Shown here: positions 17,587-25,747 of the stretch, piece after piece
How positions within the stretch are numbered: position 1 is the stretch's first letter
How the letters are laid out: each line of letters begins with the position of its first letter
Origin: RGZA01 sp041917755
Lineage (GTDB): Bacteria; Pseudomonadota; Alphaproteobacteria; UBA9219; RGZA01
Assembly: GCA_041917755.1 (NCBI GenBank)
Contig: JAYRWY010000013.1
Span: forward strand, 1-64,000
Reading direction: 5' to 3'
Length of the DNA stretch: 64,000 nt
Position numbers and translations under genes: made by a program
The notes under the pieces: model-generated
What the model was told of the DNA's origin: nothing
The model's database searches: none
Seen by the model: only the letters and a program-made list of their open reading frames with translations

Positions 17587-19797
17587 ATGCGTTTTCTTCT
17601 TATTGGCCTTGCCATTATCTCCGCGCTTTGCGGAATGCCCGCTTTTGCACAAAACACTGCCGTCGCCCAAAAAGTAGAGGAAGCCCTCAAACAGACCGAA
17701 GGCGCCAAGCCCACCGAGGAACAAATCAATACGGTTATCCAGACATTGGAAAACCAGGCCGAACGCGATGCCTTCCTCAACAAACTCAAAGCGTTTCAAG
17801 CCGCGACCCAGCAAGAAAAGAAAGAACCCGTCATCCCCAGCGTGCAGGCGCTCGATGCGATTACCTCATCCATGACGGCGGCCAGTGCCAACTTCACTAT
17901 GATTGTGCGCGGCTTTGCCGATTTGCCGCAGGCCTCCCGCTGGCTGCAAAAACAATTTGATAGTGAGGAGGCGCGTACAGCCTGGCTTAACTTTTTTGCG
18001 CAGGCCGCCATCGCCATCATCGCCGGTTTGGTTGCCAAATATCTGGTAAAATGGATGTTGCTGCGTCCGCGCCGTATGCTTAGCCAACTGGATGTCAGCA
18101 CCCTTGCATCGAAAATCGCTGCATATCTTGGGTACCATCTATTGTCATTATTACCGGTCATTGCTTTTACGGCGGCAACTTTATTTACCCTTGGGGTATT
18201 TGAACTGCCCCCCAAGGCCAGCAAAGCCATGGTCGCTTTCCTTGATGCGTTCATCGTACAACATGTGATTACGTGGATGTTGCAAATGATCTTTGCCGAA
18301 CGTGCTCCGCGCCTGCGCTTCCTTCCGCTAGCTGATGAAAGTGCGGCTTATCTCTTTGTATGGTGTACGCGTTTATCGGCTTTTATTGTCTTCGGTTTTT
18401 TCCTGTCGCAAGCAGCATTGTATTTGGATGTTCCAAAAGGCTCGGTGCATGCCTTCTCATCCTTTATCGGCATGATGATCACCTTGATGGTGGTTATCAT
18501 CGTGCTGCAAAACCGCGCGCAGGTTTCCAGATGGCTACGCGGTAAAAGCGAAGGCGATGCCTCCAAAACCTTTGTACAAACCACGCGCGCCCGTATTGCC
18601 GATGTATGGCATGTGCTCGCGATTGTTTATCTGGTGATTGGCTATGTAATTGCCGCGCTGGACATTGAACAAGGCTTCACCACGCTGATAAAGGCCACCC
18701 TGGTCACGATAGTCACCTTTATTGTTTTCCGCTTTATCTTATCCAGCATCGATCATCTGGTGGATAAGGGCTTTGCTTTGCCAGAAGAATTGAAACGTCA
18801 ATTCCCGTTCCTTGAACAACGCACCAATTCCTACCTGCCTATCCTTGAACGCGTCGTGAAGGCTTTTGCTTGGATTTTTGGTACTCTCATTATCCTATCT
18901 GCGTGGGGCTTTGATACAGCGGCATGGTTTGCATCACCCATCGGCAAAAAAGTTGTCTCGGCGGCGGTATCCATTCTTATCACGCTATTCTTTGTCGTCG
19001 TCGCATGGGAATTCATCAGCAACGGCATCGACAGATATTTGCAAGGTGAAGACAGTCATGGCCGCCGCATTGAACGCAGCGCGCGGATGCGTACATTGTT
19101 GCCATTGGTGCGCTATGCCGCGCATGTGATGCTGATTATTGTTGCCAGCTTTATCATCCTTTCCGAATTTGGACTTGATATCACGCCGCTTCTGGCTGGT
19201 GCCGGTATCATCGGTTTGGCGGTGGGTTTTGGTGCTCAAACGCTGGTGAAAGACTTCATCACCGGCCTCTTTATTCTACTCGAGGATACCTTGTCGGTAG
19301 GCGATGTGGTGTGGATTGGTGAACATAAGGGCGAAGTTGAAGCCTTTACCATCCGCACGTTGCGCCTTCGTGATGTGGAAGGCCGCGTACACTCCATCCC
19401 GTTCAGCGAAGTGACCAGCATCATCAATCTCACCAAATACTACGCCTTCATTCTTATCGAAGTGGGCGTTGCCTATGATGTCGATTTGCAAAAAGTCATG
19501 CGCGTGATGAAAGAAGTCGCCGATGATTTGCGCCAAGACCCGATGTTCGCGGTCTATATATACGAACCGATGGAAGTGTTGGGGGTTGAACGGTTTGATT
19601 CATCATCCATCGCGGTACGTGGCCGTATGAAGACCGAACCCAAACGCCAATGGGCCATCAAACGTGAATATATGTTGCGTCTAAAAGCTGCATTTGACCG
19701 TGAAGGCATCGAAATTCCATTCCCGATTACCACCAATATTCATATGGCGCGCACACCGCTGGATATGCCATTGGTGGAAGCCGAAATGAAAAAATAG
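17587..19797 (+). CDS. MscS-family mechanosensitive ion channel, large form
   Basis: 736 residues. A cleavable signal peptide (MRFLLIGLAIISALCGMPAFA) precedes a Gln/Glu-rich helical periplasmic region of about 100 residues. Roughly ten membrane segments follow. The MscS core lies near residues 515-640: a TM3-like pore helix (LLAGAGIIGLAVGFGAQTLV), the beta domain (LSVGDVVWIGEHKGEVE) and the conserved RLRDVEGRVHSIPFSEV strand. A C-terminal vestibule domain ends the protein. It probably releases osmolytes under membrane tension. It follows the divergent PII gene after 17 bases and is likely co-transcribed, an unusual pairing. It runs up to 2 bases from the convergent bpt gene. Confidence 0.93.
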   Translation: MRFLLIGLAIISALCGMPAFAQNTAVAQKVEEALKQTEGAKPTEEQINTVIQTLENQAERDAFLNKLKAFQAATQQEKKEPVIPSVQALDAITSSMTAASANFTMIVRGFADLPQASRWLQKQFDSEEARTAWLNFFAQAAIAIIAGLVAKYLVKWMLLRPRRMLSQLDVSTLASKIAAYLGYHLLSLLPVIAFTAATLFTLGVFELPPKASKAMVAFLDAFIVQHVITWMLQMIFAERAPRLRFLPLADESAAYLFVWCTRLSAFIVFGFFLSQAALYLDVPKGSVHAFSSFIGMMITLMVVIIVLQNRAQVSRWLRGKSEGDASKTFVQTTRARIADVWHVLAIVYLVIGYVIAALDIEQGFTTLIKATLVTIVTFIVFRFILSSIDHLVDKGFALPEELKRQFPFLEQRTNSYLPILERVVKAFAWIFGTLIILSAWGFDTAAWFASPIGKKVVSAAVSILITLFFVVVAWEFISNGIDRYLQGEDSHGRRIERSARMRTLLPLVRYAAHVMLIIVASFIILSEFGLDITPLLAGAGIIGLAVGFGAQTLVKDFITGLFILLEDTLSVGDVVWIGEHKGEVEAFTIRTLRLRDVEGRVHSIPFSEVTSIINLTKYYAFILIEVGVAYDVDLQKVMRVMKEVADDLRQDPMFAVYIYEPMEVLGVERFDSSSIAVRGRMKTEPKRQWAIKREYMLRLKAAFDREGIEIPFPITTNIHMARTPLDMPLVEAEMKK

Positions 19798-19799
19798 AG

Positions 19800-20537
19800 T
19801 TAGGGTTGCAGGCTGAATGCTTCCCATCCGTGGGAGCCCAGGCGCTCCAATGCCGGAAAGCGCGCCTTATACGCCATTTTTTTGCACTCCTTGATCCAGT
19901 ATCCCAGATATACGAAATACAAATCCTGCGCCTTGGTTTCTTCTATCAATCGTAAAATCAATTCAGTGCCCAGGCTGCGTTTTTCCTGCGCAGGATCAAA
20001 GAAGCTGTAAACCGCAGATGTCCCGTTCACCAAACGGTCAATCAGCATCGCGGCGATGATGGTGCCGCTCGCATCTTCCAGACATAACAACTCGGCATTG
20101 TCGCTGCCTTCATTCATCATGGCGATAAAATCATCCAGATTCATGTGCGCCATATCACCATCATTGTGACGAGCCTGTTGATAGGCCGTGAATAATGTAA
20201 ATAGCGGTTCGGCATCCCGCGTCGAAATAATTTTGGTTTTTAAATCCATATTGAGTTTTGCAACCTTGGCCAGATTGCGCGTGGCTTCAAACACATGCAC
20301 GGCAATGCGCACCGGCACACATGCCATGCAGGTGGGGCAGGCCGGACGGTAAATAATCGTCTGGCTGCGGCGAAACCCGTGCGGGGTGAGCTGGCTGGTC
20401 AGGATGAAATCTTCTCTGGCCTTACCGGATAAACGGGCAAAAATCTTTTGCTCCACCTGCCCATCAATATAGGGGCAGGGGCTTGGCCGCGTTAGATAAA
20501 AGGGCAGTTCTTTTAACTCATCGCCAATAAAAGACAT
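19800..20537 (-). CDS. bpt: Aspartate/glutamate leucyltransferase (bacterial protein transferase)
   Basis: Transfers Leu from Leu-tRNA to proteins with N-terminal Asp or Glu, marking them for ClpS/ClpAP degradation (bacterial N-degron pathway). 245 residues, the normal length. Family motifs are the N-terminal LPFYLTRPSPCPYIDG, the Cys-rich RPACPTCMACVPVRI, and in the C-terminal acyltransferase-like domain VYSFFDPAQEKRSLG and YVYLGYWIKECKKM-like strands. The bacterial Bpt and eukaryotic Ate1 families share this architecture. Specificity for Leu rather than Arg is inferred from the bacterial subgroup. No aat, clpS or clpA gene is adjacent. Confidence 0.93.
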   Translation of the reverse strand: MSFIGDELKELPFYLTRPSPCPYIDGQVEQKIFARLSGKAREDFILTSQLTPHGFRRSQTIIYRPACPTCMACVPVRIAVHVFEATRNLAKVAKLNMDLKTKIISTRDAEPLFTLFTAYQQARHNDGDMAHMNLDDFIAMMNEGSDNAELLCLEDASGTIIAAMLIDRLVNGTSAVYSFFDPAQEKRSLGTELILRLIEETKAQDLYFVYLGYWIKECKKMAYKARFPALERLGSHGWEAFSLQP

Positions 20538-20642
20538 GCCTAACAGTATGCCTAAAATTTGAATTAATTGTTAAGCAAGATTCAGGCTTGGTTAAACGCG
20601 TTAAACTATATTCAGAGGGTATTTTTTAAAAAGGATATTCCT

Positions 20643-21131
20643 ATGACTGATTTCAGGCAAGCTGCTGGCGTTGTAGAGCCATCTCGTGGTGCACAAATTG
20701 CCCCGACTGTGCCCAATGCCTTGGCCATCAGAGCACGCTTTAATGATATGCGCATCGCCATGGCAATTGATTCCCATAGCCGCAGAACAGCAGGACATGA
20801 CTGGTTTGAAAATCGTGCCGGAGGCATGGAAAATTTCAACAGACTGCAAGAACATGTATTAAATCCAAATTTTGCAGGCGATGCTTCATTTCCAAAAGAA
20901 GCGGTTGATAGATTGCGTACAACCATGAGTGCATCAAATTATAATCCCGCTGAAGTAGAACGCATGGTGCGAGGCATCGTTACTCATGCATCGATACCAA
21001 CTGATTCAGGAATCACGCGGGAACAAAGTCAGCAATTGCAAAATCTAATCGAGCGGACTGTCCCATCCGCGCAAGAACCTGCTGCACGCCAGCAGCCTGT
21101 TGTGCCGCCACGTGTTACGCCAACCCGATAA
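20643..21131 (+). CDS. Orphan hypothetical protein with Pro-rich tail
   Basis: 162 residues, not recognised. The sequence is predicted soluble and helical, with a His/Arg-containing segment (AIDSHSRRTAGHDWFENRAGG), a long middle helix and a Gln/Pro-rich end (QQPVVPPRVTPTR). There is no signal peptide or membrane segment. I chose ATG 20643 because AAGGA precedes it. A frame open from 20568 would add 25 residues with no site. A second small gene follows after 16 bases. The Pro-rich tail resembles those of other orphan genes in this window. Confidence 0.65.
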   Translation: MTDFRQAAGVVEPSRGAQIAPTVPNALAIRARFNDMRIAMAIDSHSRRTAGHDWFENRAGGMENFNRLQEHVLNPNFAGDASFPKEAVDRLRTTMSASNYNPAEVERMVRGIVTHASIPTDSGITREQSQQLQNLIERTVPSAQEPAARQQPVVPPRVTPTR

Positions 21132-21147
21132 GAGACAGGACCCGCAC

Positions 21148-21333
21148 ATGCCAGCCATCACATCTGAAGTTACTGCCACGATGCAAGCAGGCGATGATTA
21201 TCGTGGGCCTGCAAAATCACCTGCAGACTTCTTTGTAACCGAAATTCCAGCAGCCTTGCGTGGTGGTAAGTCACCAACGATTAATGTGGCTGCGCTAATG
21301 TCACGCAGCGTACAGCCGCAGCTTAATGCGTAG
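21148..21333 (+). CDS. Small orphan protein, 61 residues
   Basis: This small frame begins 16 bases after the stop of the orphan gene at 20643-21131. Its start ATG has AGGA at 21137-21140, good spacing. The predicted product is soluble, without motifs or cysteines. It overlaps the end of the convergent motB gene by 11 bases. Translation is plausible because of the ribosome-binding site and tight spacing. No function can be proposed. Confidence 0.45.
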   Translation: MPAITSEVTATMQAGDDYRGPAKSPADFFVTEIPAALRGGKSPTINVAALMSRSVQPQLNA

Positions 21334-22492
21334 GCAGTGGTGCGGTTAACCTCGGCACTGATGATGGCGATAATGCCTGCGATGGCTGTGCTTTAGGGTC
21401 GGGATTACTAAAATCAGCAGGAGCAGGAAGAGCAGGCGCATCCGATTTGGGTGCGTTTTCTGTTTTGGGCTCATCCGTCTTCACATCACCCGGCTTGGCG
21501 TCCTGGCCATAACGGCGCAACAACACAATGCTGATGCGGCGGTTCTGCGGGTTCTTGGTGTCGTCCTTCATCAACGGTTCACGGTCAGCTTTGCCGCGAA
21601 TATCCGTTACGCGGTCTTCGGTAAAGCCGCCCATCATCAATGCCATCATACTGGAATAAGCACGGCCTGCAGATAATTCCCAATTGTTGCTGCGTGAAAT
21701 ACCGCGGTATGGCGTGCTGTCGGTGTGGCCTGCAATGGTAATTTTGTTGGGCAGGCGCGAGATAACCCTGCCTACCGTAACCACCAATTGGCGGCTGCGT
21801 CCGGTTAAGTTGGCATTGCCCGTTGCAAATAACGAATAGCCATCTTTATCGACAATCTGAATGCGCAGGCCCTCGGGCGTACTATCAATCAACAAGTTAT
21901 CTTCCAATGATGCCATTTCGGGCGAATTTTTAATGGCTTGGCGCAAAGACTCTTCGGCCTTCTTAAAGCTTTCTTCTTCGCGCTTTTTTGCTTCTTCCAA
22001 TGCCTTATCGGTCATTTTTTCTGGCGGAATTTCTTCTACGACCACTTTTTGAATGGGCGATACAGCTGCGGCATCATTGCCTTGTTCATTTTTATCGGTT
22101 TCGGTTTTACCATTACCCGTCGGACCGTCAGATCCATCATCTTTGCGGCCACCAGCAAGACTTTCTTCGGGTTCAGGCAATGCTTTGCTCACGCCAGGAG
22201 GGGAACTATCGGATAGTTGCGCGCCCGGCGTAGTCAAACTTTGGCCACCGAAAACACCACCAGCACCGGATTCAGATTTTGAAATGCTGGCTGGTGCAAA
22301 ATAATCGGCAATCCCTTTGCGCTCCACATCGGTCGTTACGTTGAGCAGCCATAACAGCAAGAAGAACGCCATCATCGCCGTCACAAAGTCGGCATAGGCA
22401 ACTTTCCACGCGCCGCCATGATGGCCATGACCACCTTTTTTGATGCGTTTGATGATGATGGTGGTGCCGCTATCGTTACCTTTGCCAGCCAT
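21323..22492 (-). CDS. motB: Flagellar motor stator protein MotB
   Basis: 389 residues. An N-terminal His/Gly/Lys-rich tail is followed by the single membrane helix YADFVTAMMAFFLLLWLL, whose Asp is the proton-binding residue of MotB. A long charged linker (Asp/Glu/Lys/Pro) leads to a C-terminal OmpA-like peptidoglycan-binding domain with ITIAGHTDSTPYRG, NNWELSAGRAYSSM and NRRISIVLLR. The last 60 residues are Pro/Ala-rich and low in complexity. MotB anchors the stator to the wall around the flagellar rotor. Start ATG has GAGAGGA upstream. It follows motA by 19 bases in the same direction. Confidence 0.95.
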   Translation of the reverse strand: MAGKGNDSGTTIIIKRIKKGGHGHHGGAWKVAYADFVTAMMAFFLLLWLLNVTTDVERKGIADYFAPASISKSESGAGGVFGGQSLTTPGAQLSDSSPPGVSKALPEPEESLAGGRKDDGSDGPTGNGKTETDKNEQGNDAAAVSPIQKVVVEEIPPEKMTDKALEEAKKREEESFKKAEESLRQAIKNSPEMASLEDNLLIDSTPEGLRIQIVDKDGYSLFATGNANLTGRSRQLVVTVGRVISRLPNKITIAGHTDSTPYRGISRSNNWELSAGRAYSSMMALMMGGFTEDRVTDIRGKADREPLMKDDTKNPQNRRISIVLLRRYGQDAKPGDVKTDEPKTENAPKSDAPALPAPADFSNPDPKAQPSQALSPSSVPRLTAPLPTH

Positions 22493-22511
22493 GGGTGGAC
22501 TATCCTCTCAA

Positions 22512-23375
22512 CTAGCCGGGTGCGGGGAGCTGCGATGTCGCTTCTTCCATTTCCAAAAAGCTTGGACGCAAATCGTTCGGGATGGATTTGCGGGCATATT
22601 CAATCGAAATGGATGGGGCATACCCGCCCAAATGAGCCAGCAATCCCGCCTTGATCACTTGATAATACTTACCGTTCAGGGCGAATTGCGCATTCAGTGC
22701 ATTGGCCAATGGTGCCAGATACCCATACGATACCCACACCCCGAAGAAGGTACCCACCAACGCACCACCAATCATGTGACCCAATACTTCAGGTGGCTCG
22801 GTAATCGATCCCATGGTTTTAATAACCCCAAGCACCGCGGCCACAATACCCAATGCGGGCATACCGTCAGCCATGCTTTGAATAGCGCCTGATACTTCAT
22901 GTTCTTCTTGATGGTGCACTTCGATATCCTGATCCATCAAGGCTTCAAGCTCATAAGGTTTATCTGCGCCCAATGTTACCAGACGTAAGTAGTCGCAGAA
23001 AAATTCAACCGCATGGTGATCTTCCAAAAAGCTGGGGAAGGGTTGAAAGACCGTGCTTTCTTCCGGCTTTTCAATATGCGCTTCCAGCGCCAACATGCCT
23101 TTGGTTTTTGCCAGCTTGAAGGTTTGATACAGAACCGACAGGAGGTCGATATAACTTTGCTTGTTATGTTTTGGTTTTTTAAATGCCATCGGCAACAGCT
23201 TGCCAACGCGCTTCAATGCAGCAGGGGTATTGGATGTAATGAATGCACCGACCGCAGAGCCAAGAATAATAATGAACTCGAACGGCATCCACAGCACGGC
23301 AAGATTGCCGTGGTCAAAGGCATAGCCTCCCAGCGTACAGCCGATAACAACCAAAATGCCGATAATTGCGTTCAT
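22512..23375 (-). CDS. motA: Flagellar motor stator protein MotA
   Basis: 287 residues with four membrane helices and a large cytoplasmic loop. Recognisable parts are the first helix (IIGILVVIGCTLGGYAF), the second (EFIIILGSAVGAFI), the conserved charged loop (PYELEALMDQDIEVHH) that contacts FliG, and the final pair (PALGIVAAVLGVIKTMG and GALVGTFFGVWVSYG), where Pro residues couple proton flow to torque. With MotB it forms the proton-driven stator. It is first in a motA-motB transcript. A perfect CtrA-type box lies 86 bases upstream. Confidence 0.96.
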   Translation of the reverse strand: MNAIIGILVVIGCTLGGYAFDHGNLAVLWMPFEFIIILGSAVGAFITSNTPAALKRVGKLLPMAFKKPKHNKQSYIDLLSVLYQTFKLAKTKGMLALEAHIEKPEESTVFQPFPSFLEDHHAVEFFCDYLRLVTLGADKPYELEALMDQDIEVHHQEEHEVSGAIQSMADGMPALGIVAAVLGVIKTMGSITEPPEVLGHMIGGALVGTFFGVWVSYGYLAPLANALNAQFALNGKYYQVIKAGLLAHLGGYAPSISIEYARKSIPNDLRPSFLEMEEATSQLPAPG

Positions 23376-23460
23376 AGGTAGTTTTCAATCAAAGAAAAAA
23401 GTTTGAAACAGGCTCAAATGAGGTAGCGCGAACTCACTTCATAATTTGCATCATTTAGTA

Positions 23461-23475
23461 TTAAAGAGAATTTAA
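23461..23475 (-). promoter_or_regulatory. CtrA-type binding box upstream of motA
   Basis: TTAA-AGAGAAT-TTAA followed by C is a full match to the CtrA consensus TTAA-N7-TTAAC. It lies 86 bases upstream of motA and 65 bases upstream of the divergent small membrane protein gene at 23541. CtrA drives flagellar genes in many alphaproteobacteria, so control of motAB is the expected reading. Confidence 0.62.
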
Positions 23476-23540
23476 CGAAGTTGAACAAATGATGGAACTC
23501 ATATAACGTGGAATACGTTACGAACTAGAAAGGAACAATC

Positions 23541-23780
23541 ATGGCGATAATGGACTGGGCTGCATGGTGCGTGATAGCGGGGCTATCATTTCTTTCAATC
23601 GGTGGATTGCTCATTTGGGCGTATGGCGATTCGTTGAATCCCAAAAAGATCGAGGTATCGCTGTCATTATCCAACAGCACGCCAAAGCCAAACTTTATGG
23701 GCGTGATTGTTTACGGCGTAGCACTGATGGTGCTTGGCCTTGGCTGCCTTGTGCAGGGAACGTTATTTATTCTCGGCTAA
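23541..23780 (+). CDS. Small two-helix membrane protein
   Basis: 79 residues, not recognised. Two predicted membrane helices (AWCVIAGLSFLSIGGLLIWAYG and IVYGVALMVLGLGCLVQGTLF) flank a short polar loop of about 25 residues. Start ATG has GGAA upstream. It diverges from motA and shares the intergenic region with the CtrA box, so it could be CtrA-regulated and motility-related, but that is inference. It is convergent with the MAPEG gene, 5 bases apart. Confidence 0.65.
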   Translation: MAIMDWAAWCVIAGLSFLSIGGLLIWAYGDSLNPKKIEVSLSLSNSTPKPNFMGVIVYGVALMVLGLGCLVQGTLFILG

Positions 23781-23785
23781 TCAGC

Positions 23786-24205
23786 TTAGCTAACCTTGCT
23801 AACCAGTATAGGCAGCAACGCATAGTAAATCGCGGCAAGGCTGCCGATCATCAATACCAGATAAGTTGTCTGCGTTCCGATGATGCGCATTACATTTGCC
23901 GCGCTGTCTTTACCCACGCCATATGCATGTAAGATGCGTGCAATCAGTAACATCAAGCCAAGGGTGTGCAGCACTGGGTTTGGCGCGCCATGCATTTCAA
24001 TCAAGAACATCAACAACAGGCACATCGGCACAAATTCAACGAAGCTGTGCTGTGCGCGTTCGGCACGTTTCCACAATTCTTCATTGCGTGCGGAGCTGTT
24101 GATGGCGATGCGAATATATTCGCGGAAAATATTAAGAGATAGAACCAGCAACAACAGACCAAATAGTCCTGCATAAAGAATGGTTACGGATGGAACGTAT
24201 TGCAT
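23786..24205 (-). CDS. MAPEG family membrane protein
   Basis: 139 residues with four membrane helices. MAPEG proteins include microsomal glutathione transferase and related eicosanoid enzymes. Visible features are the first helix (ILYAGLFGLLLLVLSLNIF), the RAERAQHSFVEFVPMCLLL segment with the family's Arg-x-x-x-Asn/His-x-x-E core, and the ARILHAYGVGK helix end. Bacterial members may detoxify hydrophobic electrophiles. Substrate is unknown. GAGG precedes the start by 6 bases. It lies 33 bases downstream of thiE on the same strand and may share that transcript. Confidence 0.85.
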   Translation of the reverse strand: MQYVPSVTILYAGLFGLLLLVLSLNIFREYIRIAINSSARNEELWKRAERAQHSFVEFVPMCLLLMFLIEMHGAPNPVLHTLGLMLLIARILHAYGVGKDSAANVMRIIGTQTTYLVLMIGSLAAIYYALLPILVSKVS

Positions 24206-24238
24206 GATGACCTCACATAAAAAGTGTGTGGGGAAAGG

Positions 24239-24871
24239 TTATGCGCTTTTCTTGTTTATATCTATCGCTTTTTGCAGTTCCTTTATTCCGGCAACCGGCC
24301 CATTGGCGTGATTCCACACTTGGCCAATGACTGCAACAAACTCCACGCCGATTTGTACCAATGGCGTGCAGTTCTGCGCGGTGATTCCGCCAATGGCCAC
24401 ACATGGGGTTTTTACTGCAATGACCCAATCTTCAAACACGGAAAGGGGGACGGGCGGGGCGTTTTCCTTCGTGGTGCTGGGGAAAGCCGCGCCAAACGCC
24501 ACATAATCCGCGCCTTCTTCGGCGGCATCCATGGCGGCATCTTTGCTGGCATAACAGCTCACGCCAATAATTTTATCTTTACCCAAAATACTGCGCGCCA
24601 TGGTGTAGGTCATGTCGTCTTTACCAATGTGCACGCCATCCGCGCTAAAGCGTTTTGCCAAATCCACACGGTCATTCAGAATGAACGCAATATCCCGCGT
24701 CCAGCAAATTGGCATCAACGCATCCACCGCGCGTTCCCATTCATCAGGTGTTTTGTTTTTGAGGCGCAGTTGAACGCACGCCACATCCGCAGCATCAAGC
24801 ACCGCCGGAAGCTGCTTGGTTATCTCAGGCAGCTCGAATTCCGGTGGGGTAATGAGGTAGATGCGGGTCAT
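24239..24871 (-). CDS. thiE: Thiamine-phosphate synthase
   Basis: Joins the pyrimidine (HMP-PP) and thiazole phosphate moieties to give thiamine phosphate. 210 residues forming a TIM barrel. Family motifs include VQLRLKNK, FILNDRVDLAKRFSADGVHIGKDD with the metal-binding Asp residues, IGVSCYASKDAAMDAAEEGAD, the FPSTTK phosphate loop and CVAIGGIT. The TenI subfamily of thiazole tautomerases is similar, but the intact ND-R-D and STTK motifs favour ThiE. No TPP riboswitch or other thi gene is adjacent. It begins 1 base after the metallophosphoesterase stop. Confidence 0.9.
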   Translation of the reverse strand: MTRIYLITPPEFELPEITKQLPAVLDAADVACVQLRLKNKTPDEWERAVDALMPICWTRDIAFILNDRVDLAKRFSADGVHIGKDDMTYTMARSILGKDKIIGVSCYASKDAAMDAAEEGADYVAFGAAFPSTTKENAPPVPLSVFEDWVIAVKTPCVAIGGITAQNCTPLVQIGVEFVAVIGQVWNHANGPVAGIKELQKAIDINKKSA

Positions 24872-24872
24872 A

Positions 24873-25721
24873 CTATTGTTTTTGCAATGTAACCATCATG
24901 ATTTCAGGTGGTACCATAAGCCGGATAGGAATGCCCGTGCAACCCAGTCCACTGCTGACCACCATGTCATTGCCATTTTCTTGAATATGGCCATATAGAA
25001 AGCGTAGGCCGTATTTTGAAGGCACAACTTCTTTAATAGCGCCAATAAAAGGAAATTGAAGCTGCCCAGCATGCGTGTGCCCAGCCAAGGTTAGTGCGGC
25101 ACGTGATGGCATATCTACGAAGATATCAGGATTGTGTGTAAGCATAATTACTGGTGCATCATCTGTAACTTGTTCCAAGGTTTTATTGATGCTCGGTTTT
25201 TGCCACCACAAATCTTCTAGGCCAGAAATCCACATGCGCTGTCCATTGCAATCGATAGGTATCGAACGATTTTCAAGTACTGGAATGCCAGTTCGCTTGA
25301 GAGCGTCAGGCCAATCACCGGGCGGATGCATATCATGATTGCCTAAAACGGCATATGTGCCGCACTTTGCGGATAGTTTTTTAAGTGGAGCTAGCGCAAG
25401 GTCTGGCTTGATTTCAATCCCAAGTTTTCGTGTGCCAACATAATCACCAAGCAATACAATTATGTCTGGTGCTTGCTGGTTTGTATTTTCAACAATGTTA
25501 TCCATGTGGCCTACGGTCATCCATGGCCATGTCATATGTAGGTCTGTGAGCACCGCAATTTTCAACGGTTTTGGGTGTGTCCATTTTTTAGTGCTAACGG
25601 TCACTGTATTAATATTGAGCATGTTTGGCTCAATAAGGCTTCCATAGCACAGAAGACAAAAGCCCACTGCCAATACGCTGTAAACAATCCAATCTCCAAG
25701 GGTGAATTTTTTGATTGGCAC
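24873..25721 (-). CDS. Membrane-anchored metallophosphoesterase (YkuE/YaeI-like)
   Basis: 282 residues. One N-terminal membrane helix (WIVYSVLAVGFCLLCYGSLI) places a calcineurin-like phosphoesterase domain in the periplasm. Metal-ligand motifs are present in order: LTDLHM, LLGDYVGT, LGNHDMHPPGD, LTHNPDIF and LAGHTHAGQL. The group includes YkuE and the UDP-diacylglucosamine pyrophosphatase-related YaeI, so a lipid or lipid-linked phosphate substrate is possible. The start is a GTG at 25721, supported by GAGGA 8 bases upstream. It sits 26 bases behind the aldolase gene. Confidence 0.87.
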   Translation of the reverse strand: MPIKKFTLGDWIVYSVLAVGFCLLCYGSLIEPNMLNINTVTVSTKKWTHPKPLKIAVLTDLHMTWPWMTVGHMDNIVENTNQQAPDIIVLLGDYVGTRKLGIEIKPDLALAPLKKLSAKCGTYAVLGNHDMHPPGDWPDALKRTGIPVLENRSIPIDCNGQRMWISGLEDLWWQKPSINKTLEQVTDDAPVIMLTHNPDIFVDMPSRAALTLAGHTHAGQLQFPFIGAIKEVVPSKYGLRFLYGHIQENGNDMVVSSGLGCTGIPIRLMVPPEIMMVTLQKQ

Positions 25722-25747
25722 AGAGCGTATCCTCAGTGGGCTTGGTA

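Noticed and set aside
20568..20642. Upstream extension of the orphan gene at 20643
   Set aside because: It has no ribosome-binding site, and AAGGA sits directly before ATG 20643.
24239..24871. TenI thiazole tautomerase in place of ThiE
   Set aside because: The metal-binding NDRVDLA/DGVHIG and phosphate loop STTK motifs match ThiE.
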